A stretch of 11,620 nucleotides of DNA from JBDNIO01 sp041688215 (GTDB lineage Bacteria > Pseudomonadota > Gammaproteobacteria > Nevskiales > Salinisphaeraceae): NCBI GenBank assembly GCA_041688215.1, contig JBDNIO010000088.1:1-11620 (forward strand). Direction: 5' to 3'. Below the pieces are notes generated by a model. That model worked only from the letters and a program-made list of their open reading frames with translations. It was not told the origin of the DNA and did no database searches. The position numbers were made by a program, and so were the translations under genes. The first letter of the stretch is position 1, and each line of letters begins with the position of its first letter. Of this stretch, positions 7,632 to 11,620 are shown in pieces.

Positions 7632-8569
7632 TGACCTCAGCGACTATGGGGTTAGCACTGCCGTGGACTATAGACGAAGCCGCCGAGCGCCGCTTTGCCA
7701 ACGTGTTGCTGATGGTGCTGGTGCCGATTCTGGTGCTTTCCATCTTCATCCCGCTGCTGCCCCTGATTCAGGGCCCGCAGGAAGAGCCGGTGGAAATCCC
7801 CGAGCGCGTCGCCAAGCTCGTAATCGAACAGCGCAAACCACCACCCCCGCCACCGCCACCACCCAAAGAGGAAAAGCCGCCGGAACCGGTCAAAAAACCG
7901 GAGAAGCCAATACCCAAGGCCGAACCACAACCCGTGCCCACGCCGAAGCAAACCAAGCAAGCAGCGCGCCAGAAAGCGGAAAAAAGTGGCGTACTGGCAT
8001 TCGCGGATGACTTACAGTCCCTGCGTAACAATCAGGCCGTGCAAAGCGTGAGCTCGCAGCGGGATCTTTCCCAGGGCGTGACGGCCAACACCAACACCCG
8101 CAAGCTGATCACCAGCAATCTGGGCGAAGGCAGTACCGGCATTCAGAGCCAGTCGGGCTCGCCGGGCAAACTCGGCGGCGGCACACAACTGGCCGGACGC
8201 AGTACCACCCAGGTCAGCGGACCGCCCGGGGGCGGCGAAGTCTCCGGCGGCAGCGGACGCCGCGGCGTCCGCAGCACGCCGCAGCGCACCACGGAAGAAA
8301 TTCAGATCGTATTTGATCGCGGCAAGTCTTCCCTGTTTTCGCTCTACCAGCGGGCGCTGCGTCAGAACCCGACCCTGCAGGGTACCCTGGTGCTGAATCT
8401 GACGATTCAGCCCTCGGGCGAAGTAAGTTCAGTCAGCGTGGTAAGCAGTGAAATCAATGATGCGGAACTGGAAAGCAAGATTGTAAATAGCGTCAAGCTG
8501 TTCAACTTCGGAGCGAAAAACGTACCGGTCTGGAAAGGCAACTACCCTATCAAGTTCTTCCCATCCTGA
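7631..8569 (+). CDS. TonB-like protein with AgmX/PglI-type C-terminal domain
   Basis: This encodes 312 residues. A short cytoplasmic start is followed by a membrane helix (~22-46, rich in Leu, Val and Ile), then a run of nine prolines (70-78) leading into a Pro/Lys/Glu-rich stretch to ~110, as in TonB, where such a stretch spans the periplasm. Residues ~140-220 are rich in Gly, Ser, Gln and Thr and probably disordered. The last ~90 residues, from EEIQIVFDRGKSSLFSLYQR through LVLNLTIQPSGEVSSVSVV to GNYPIKFFPS, form a compact alpha/beta domain that I identify as the AgmX/PglI type by its FDRGKSSLFSLY and PSGEV patterns. The likely role is the moving arm that takes energy from the channel across the periplasm. 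It closes the cluster: the next gene is 103 bases away and unrelated. Confidence 0.92.
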   Translation: MTSATMGLALPWTIDEAAERRFANVLLMVLVPILVLSIFIPLLPLIQGPQEEPVEIPERVAKLVIEQRKPPPPPPPPPKEEKPPEPVKKPEKPIPKAEPQPVPTPKQTKQAARQKAEKSGVLAFADDLQSLRNNQAVQSVSSQRDLSQGVTANTNTRKLITSNLGEGSTGIQSQSGSPGKLGGGTQLAGRSTTQVSGPPGGGEVSGGSGRRGVRSTPQRTTEEIQIVFDRGKSSLFSLYQRALRQNPTLQGTLVLNLTIQPSGEVSSVSVVSSEINDAELESKIVNSVKLFNFGAKNVPVWKGNYPIKFFPS

Positions 8570-8610
8570 GCGCAAACGCATTCATGGCCACCCCGGTATA
8601 TTTTTACTGT

Positions 8611-8639
8611 TTCAATCAACCCGCGTTAGCGTATATAGT
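8611..8639 (+). promoter_or_regulatory. Possible sigma-70 promoter for fis-purH
   Basis: TATAGT at 8634-8639 matches the -10 consensus in five of six positions. TTCAAT at 8611-8616 is a weak -35 with a 17-base gap. It lies in the 103-base space between the envelope cluster and fis, which otherwise shows no convincing hairpin terminator. It is the only reasonable promoter I see upstream of fis. Confidence 0.4.
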
Positions 8640-8672
8640 CGACCGTTCCCAGTCGCGTAGCCGCATGGACGT

Positions 8673-8942
8673 ATGAACGCCAAAAAATCGCCAGGCCAAA
8701 GCTCCGAAACAAAACCGCTGAAGCAGCATGTGCGCGACAACCTGGACGAGTATTTCAAGGGCTTGAACGGCTGCACACCGCCAACGGACCTGTACCGTAT
8801 GGTGCTGGAACAGGTGGAAAAACCGCTGCTGGAACGCGTACTCGACTATAGTGGCGGCAACCAGTCACGGGCCGCCGAATTTCTGGGCATAAATCGCGGC
8901 ACGCTGCGTAAAAAACTCAAACACTATTCACTCGACCAATAG
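8673..8942 (+). CDS. fis: DNA-binding protein Fis
   Basis: This encodes 89 residues, slightly shorter than the 98 of E. coli Fis. The C-terminal helix-turn-helix is clear: GGNQSRAAEFLGINRGTLRK followed by KLKHYSLDQ (residues 61-89), the same pattern as in Fis and the NtrC C-terminal domain. Upstream, EQVEKPLLERVLDYSGGN matches the dimerisation helices. Fis is a nucleoid-associated dimer that bends DNA and regulates rRNA and tRNA transcription, recombination and growth-phase genes. The start at 8673 is the only one possible, since an in-frame stop lies 15 bases upstream. It is followed 68 bases later by purH, a gammaproteobacterial arrangement. The usual upstream partner dusB is absent here, and a weak promoter of its own is possible. 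Confidence 0.95.
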   Translation: MNAKKSPGQSSETKPLKQHVRDNLDEYFKGLNGCTPPTDLYRMVLEQVEKPLLERVLDYSGGNQSRAAEFLGINRGTLRKKLKHYSLDQ

Positions 8943-8997
8943 TCGCAACACGGCTGGCCGTGCCCGCCACCCGCTCTCCACGTACTCTTCAATAAAC

Positions 8998-9003
8998 AAA
9001 GGA
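8998..9003 (+). promoter_or_regulatory. Shine-Dalgarno for the GTG start of purH
   Basis: AAAGGA lies seven bases before the GTG at 9011. The protein then begins MSENTPIRRALLSVSDKTG, the expected PurH N-terminus, so the GTG is the true start. Confidence 0.65.
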
Positions 9004-9010
9004 TTTAGGC

Positions 9011-10591
9011 GTGTCTGAAAACACCCCGATTCGTCGTGCACTGCTAAGCGTTTCGGATAAAACCGGCATTACCGACTTTGCCCGCAGCCTGCATAACCAG
9101 GGCGTTTCCCTGCTCTCCACCGGCGGCACCGCGCGCGCCCTGGCCGATGCCGGCCTGCCAGTGACTGAAGTGGCCGACTACACCGGCGCGCCGGAGATCA
9201 TGGATGGCCGCGTTAAAACCCTGCATCCGATAATTCACGGCGGCATCCTGGCTCGGCGCGGGCAGGATGATGCAGTCATGGTCCAGCAAGGCATAGAGGC
9301 CATCGACCTAGTGGTCGTCAACCTGTATCCCTTCCAGCAAACCGTTGCCCAACCGGACTGCAGCCAGGAGGCAGCGATCGAACAAATCGATATTGGCGGG
9401 CCCACCATGCTGCGCGCCGCAGCCAAGAACCATTGCTACGTTACCGTGGTTGTTAACCACCAGGATTACGCAGCCGTGCTGCATGAAATGCACGAGAATA
9501 ATGGCGCGGTAAGCGCAACCACCCGTGCGCGCCTGGCCGCGGATTGCTTTGCGCACACCGCCGCCTATGACGACGCCGTGGCCAACTACCTGGGCAGCCT
9601 GCAGGACGATAACCAACGCAGCCCCTTTGCGAGTACTTTTAACCAGCAATGGCACAAGCGCCAGGATTTACGCTATGGCGAAAATCCCCACCAGCAAGCG
9701 GCTTTTTATGCAGACAAACAGCCCCCTGCCGGGTGTTTGGCAAACGCCAGGCAGTTACAGGGCAAAGCCTTGTCGTATAACAACATTGCCGATGCTGACG
9801 CCGCCCTGGCCTGCGTTCGCAGCTTCAGCCAGGCGCCCGCCTGCGTGATCGTAAAACACGCCAACCCCTGCGGCGTGGCGGTTGTACAGAGCCTGGAACA
9901 GGCCTACCAGCGCGCATTCCAAACCGACCCCACCTCGGCGTTTGGTGGCATTCTCGCCTTCAACGAAACCCTGGACGCCGCCACCGCCCAGGCGATTGTG
10001 GATAATCAATTCGCCGAAGTCATTATTGCGCCCGACGTCAGCGATGACGCGCTCGCGGTCTTCAGCAAAAAGAAAAATCTGCGCGTGCTGGCGACCGGCG
10101 CCTGGAAAACCGAATCCGGCACAAGCGCAATAGAAGTAAAGCAACTCACTGGCGGCTTGCTGGTACAGAGCGCAGACAGCGGAATTCTGGTCGAAAAAGA
10201 CCTGCAATGCGTAAGCGAGAAAACCGCTTCCGGGCCACAAATGCAGGATATGCTGTTCGCTTGGCAGGTTGCCAAATTCGTCAAATCCAATGCCATTGTC
10301 TACGCACGCGACGGTGCCACGGTCGGTATCGGCGCTGGGCAGATGAGCCGCATAGACTCGGCCCGCATTGCCGGCCTGAAAGCCGCGGATGCCGGCCTGG
10401 AAGTCGCCGGTGCCGTTATGGCGTCCGATGCTTTCTTCCCCTTTCGCGATGGCATAGACGCCGCCGCCAAAGCAGGCATTAGTGCCGTCATCCAACCCGG
10501 CGGATCAATCCGCGACGACGAAGTCATTGCCGCCGCCAATGAAGCCGGCATGGCCATGCTGTTTACCGGCATGCGGCACTTCCGCCACTAG
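9011..10591 (+). CDS. purH: Bifunctional AICAR formyltransferase/IMP cyclohydrolase
   Basis: This encodes 526 residues, full length for PurH. It catalyses the last two steps of purine synthesis: formyl transfer from 10-formyl-tetrahydrofolate to AICAR, then ring closure to IMP. The N-terminal cyclohydrolase domain (~1-200) is a methylglyoxal-synthase-like fold with RRALLSVSDKTGI, LLSTGGTARAL, GRVKTLHPIIHGGILARR and VVVNLYPF. The C-terminal transformylase domain (~215-526) has LRYGENPHQQAAFY, the catalytic Lys282-His283 in VIVKHANPCGVAV, TDPTSAFGGILAFN and the terminal VIQPGGSIRDDEVI ... FTGMRHFRH. All key motifs are intact, so the enzyme should be active. The TAG stop lies inside the left inverted repeat of the downstream element. 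purD, a frequent downstream neighbour, is not seen; mobile-element sequence begins directly at the stop. Confidence 0.98.
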   Translation: MSENTPIRRALLSVSDKTGITDFARSLHNQGVSLLSTGGTARALADAGLPVTEVADYTGAPEIMDGRVKTLHPIIHGGILARRGQDDAVMVQQGIEAIDLVVVNLYPFQQTVAQPDCSQEAAIEQIDIGGPTMLRAAAKNHCYVTVVVNHQDYAAVLHEMHENNGAVSATTRARLAADCFAHTAAYDDAVANYLGSLQDDNQRSPFASTFNQQWHKRQDLRYGENPHQQAAFYADKQPPAGCLANARQLQGKALSYNNIADADAALACVRSFSQAPACVIVKHANPCGVAVVQSLEQAYQRAFQTDPTSAFGGILAFNETLDAATAQAIVDNQFAEVIIAPDVSDDALAVFSKKKNLRVLATGAWKTESGTSAIEVKQLTGGLLVQSADSGILVEKDLQCVSEKTASGPQMQDMLFAWQVAKFVKSNAIVYARDGATVGIGAGQMSRIDSARIAGLKAADAGLEVAGAVMASDAFFPFRDGIDAAAKAGISAVIQPGGSIRDDEVIAAANEAGMAMLFTGMRHFRH

Positions 10592-10606
10592 GAGCCTGCG
10601 CCGTAG
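10585..10606 (+). repeat. Left inverted repeat of the MITE-like element
   Basis: This pairs with 10735-10756 with one mismatch. The purH stop codon TAG (10589-10591) lies inside this repeat, so the element abuts or supplies the end of purH without altering the protein's expected C-terminus (MRHFRH). Confidence 0.75.
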
Positions 10607-10734
10607 AAACTTCACGGCTACAAATCCGCTCTCATCAATAGCCTGCGCCCATCGCACTCGTCAAATAGCTCGACTATTCTCCTCGCAAAATAGACGCACT
10701 CGATCGCGATATCGCATTTTCGCTATCGCAATTC

Positions 10735-10756
10735 CTACGACGCAGGCTCCTAGTGG
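10735..10756 (-). repeat. Right inverted repeat of the MITE-like element
   Basis: This pairs with 10585-10606. It ends only five bases before the stop codon of the minus-strand IS30-family transposase, so the element sits against or inside the end of that insertion sequence. Confidence 0.75.
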
Positions 10757-11490
10757 TAGATTCAACTTGCAAGTGCAACGCGGCGATTAAAGCGTAAGAC
10801 CTCATTGGGAGTACGATAACCCAAGCGTTTTCTGGGCCGAGTGTTGAGAGAGTTAACTGCGTCGTTGACCTGAGATTGGTCCACGTTCCGCAGATCACAT
10901 CCTTTGGGGAAGTACTGGCGCAGCAGGCCGTTGGCATTCTCGTTACACCCGCGTTGCCAGGGCGAATAAGGCTTGGCGAAATAGACGGCGAATCCAGTCG
11001 CTTTCTCTATTTTCTTGAACTGGGCAAACTCGGTGCCGTTGTCGTAAGTCATGGTTTTGCGTAACCGCTTAGGCAAGATTTTAAACGCGGCTATGGTTAG
11101 CTGCGCCAAAGGTGCGGCTTGTTTGCCGGGAAGCTTGGCGGCGATCAGATAGCCACTTTTGCGTTCGATATGCGTGGCTATTAATCCCGTTGATTTACGC
11201 CCTTCTATGGTGTCACCTTCCCAGTCGCCGAAACGGCTGCGGTCGGCTACTTGTGCGGGACGACAATCAATGCTTACCCGGCCGATAATGCCACGTTTAG
11301 CGCGTGCCAAGCGGCCTTGGCGGCGTCGGCGTTTGTGGCAACGGCGAAGGCTGGTATACAGATCACCGCCAGCACGCGCATCAACAAATATCCACTGGTA
11401 TATTTGCTCGGGGCTGATTCGCATCTGCAAGTGATTGGGATAATCGGCCACCAGACGCGATGCAATCGTCTGCGGCGGCCGTAACCGCTA
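10757..11490 (-). mobile_element. IS30-family insertion sequence remnant
   Basis: The extent is given by the recognisable transposase frame plus the few bases between its stop and the MITE-like repeat. I cannot find a matching pair of terminal inverted repeats: the downstream end is tight against the MITE-like element, and the upstream end is unrecognisable or outside the window. The copy therefore looks incomplete and probably depends on another transposase for movement. Confidence 0.6.
10762..11487 (-). pseudogene. IS30-family transposase, N-terminus broken
   Basis: The frame reads on the minus strand from 11487 to a TGA at 10764-10762, with the first usable start a GTG at 11451 (229 residues). 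The catalytic core is intact: numbering from that GTG, Asp80 in FGDWEGDTIEGR, Asp137 in TYDNGTEF and Glu171 in NENANGLLRQYFPKG, with the D-to-E spacing of 33 residues between them typical of IS30. The C-terminus LNTRPRKRLGYRTPNEVL is also standard. IS30 transposases are usually 320-380 residues with an N-terminal helix-turn-helix. Here a TAG at 11490-11488 stops the frame just before RPPQTIASRLVADYP, which normally follows a Trp-rich helix. A possible continuation, LADTQVRRWVSGYG, is visible in the neighbouring frame, which suggests a frameshift near 11480. Without the DNA-binding domain it is unlikely to work. Confidence 0.85.
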
Positions 11491-11620
11491 ACCCACCGGC
11501 GTACTTGCGTATCCGCTAAGCGTATGCAAAGGCGAGCGTAGCGGATTGTCGGCGAAATGCTGTTTCCACAGGCGGGGAGTTAGCGCGGCCACCTGGGACG
11601 CCGGATGGCGATCAATACGC
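11491..11620. other. Unassigned sequence beyond the broken transposase
   Basis: The last 130 bases hold the small inverted repeat at 11511-11546 and no gene I can identify. A 43-residue minus-strand frame is open from the edge to 11491, in the same frame as the transposase core and ending at the TAG at 11490-11488, but it does not look like an IS30 N-terminus. It may be part of another element inserted in or fused to the transposase gene. Confidence 0.4.
11511..11546. repeat. Short inverted repeat, possible REP-like palindrome
   Basis: ATCCGCTA (11511-11518) and TAGCGGAT (11539-11546) are perfect eight-base inverted repeats with a 20-base loop. The sequence style, a small palindrome rich in CGC/GCG next to a broken transposase, resembles extragenic repeats, but only one copy is in the window. 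Confidence 0.35.

Larger units (their letters stand above)
10585..10756. mobile_element. MITE-like element with 22-base terminal inverted repeats
   Basis: The segment is bounded by 10585-10606 and 10735-10756, which are inverted repeats matching at 21 of 22 positions (the one mismatch pairs 10601 with 10740). CTAG occurs at 10588-10591 and again at 10750-10753, as expected for a four-base target duplication. Taking that out leaves a 158-base core with ends GAGCCTGCG and CGCAGGCTC and predicts an empty site CCACTAGTGG. The inside has no coding frame of note. It holds a direct repeat of AGCCTGCGCC (10593-10602 and 10640-10649), the palindrome GCGATATCGC and other small palindromes. A CTAG duplication is typical of IS5-group transposases, so mobilisation by one is possible but unproven. 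The alternative, an ordinary terminator, is unlikely because the arms are 128 bases apart. Confidence 0.6.

Noticed and set aside
7838..7866. CCN-rich run that looks like a simple-sequence repeat
   Set aside because: It encodes the nine-proline stretch normal for a TonB-like periplasmic spanner. The codons vary (CCA, CCC, CCG), so it is not a slippage-prone pure repeat.
9755..10495. A 246-residue minus-strand open frame opposite purH
   Set aside because: purH is unmistakable here with all catalytic motifs. The antisense frame resembles no family and is explained by codon bias.
10585..10756. The purH-downstream inverted repeats as an ordinary intrinsic terminator
   Set aside because: The arms are separated by 128 bases, there is no T-run after the right arm, and the duplicated CTAG fits a transposable element better.
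1..11620. CRISPR array, tRNA or rRNA genes
   Set aside because: No regularly spaced direct repeats and no tRNA- or rRNA-like sequence were seen on either strand by reading.

Overview
The window reads as chromosomal DNA of a gammaproteobacterium. The main evidence is a short Fis protein directly upstream of purH; a fis gene in the purine/translation neighbourhood is a gammaproteobacterial trait. Coding regions from about 160 to 10590 are GC-rich and tightly packed on the + strand. Both ends are different. The first ~140 bases are AT-richer and hold the 3' end of an unrecognised membrane-protein frame. The last ~1000 bases hold mobile-element debris. The species cannot be named from this sequence.

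Region 1 (about 164-8569) is one compact eight-gene + strand cluster with start/stop overlaps or gaps of a few bases at almost every junction. In order it encodes a small periplasmic coiled-coil protein, a 559-residue secreted helical-repeat protein, a 925-residue secreted TPR protein, a 171-residue TPR lipoprotein, a 100-residue secreted small protein, a TolQ/ExbB-type proton channel, two ExbD/TolR-type proteins and a TonB-like protein with an AgmX/PglI-type C-terminal domain. Established knowledge: the same protein kinds (a TolQ homologue plus two TolR homologues, AgmX/PglI proteins, periplasmic and outer-membrane TPR proteins) form the Agl-Glt gliding-motility machine of Myxococcus, and related core clusters of unclear function occur in gammaproteobacteria. 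Inference: this is a proton-motive-force-driven trans-envelope machine in which the channel and ExbD-like stators drive the proline-rich TonB-like arm, which reaches periplasmic TPR scaffolds and an outer-membrane lipoprotein. Its output (motility, envelope maintenance or transport) cannot be read from the sequence. One of the two ExbD-like proteins has Asn where the proton-carrying Asp normally sits; the other keeps the Asp.

Region 2 (8570-10591) is a short intergenic region with a possible promoter, then fis and purH, the bifunctional enzyme for the last two steps of IMP synthesis. No dusB precedes fis and no purD follows purH inside the window.

Region 3 (10585-11620) begins at the purH stop codon itself. 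A 172-base segment bounded by near-perfect 22-base inverted repeats, flanked by CTAG on both sides, looks like a MITE. Five bases beyond it lies the stop codon of a minus-strand IS30-family transposase that keeps its DDE catalytic core but has lost a readable N-terminus. The last 130 bases hold a small inverted repeat and nothing else recognisable.
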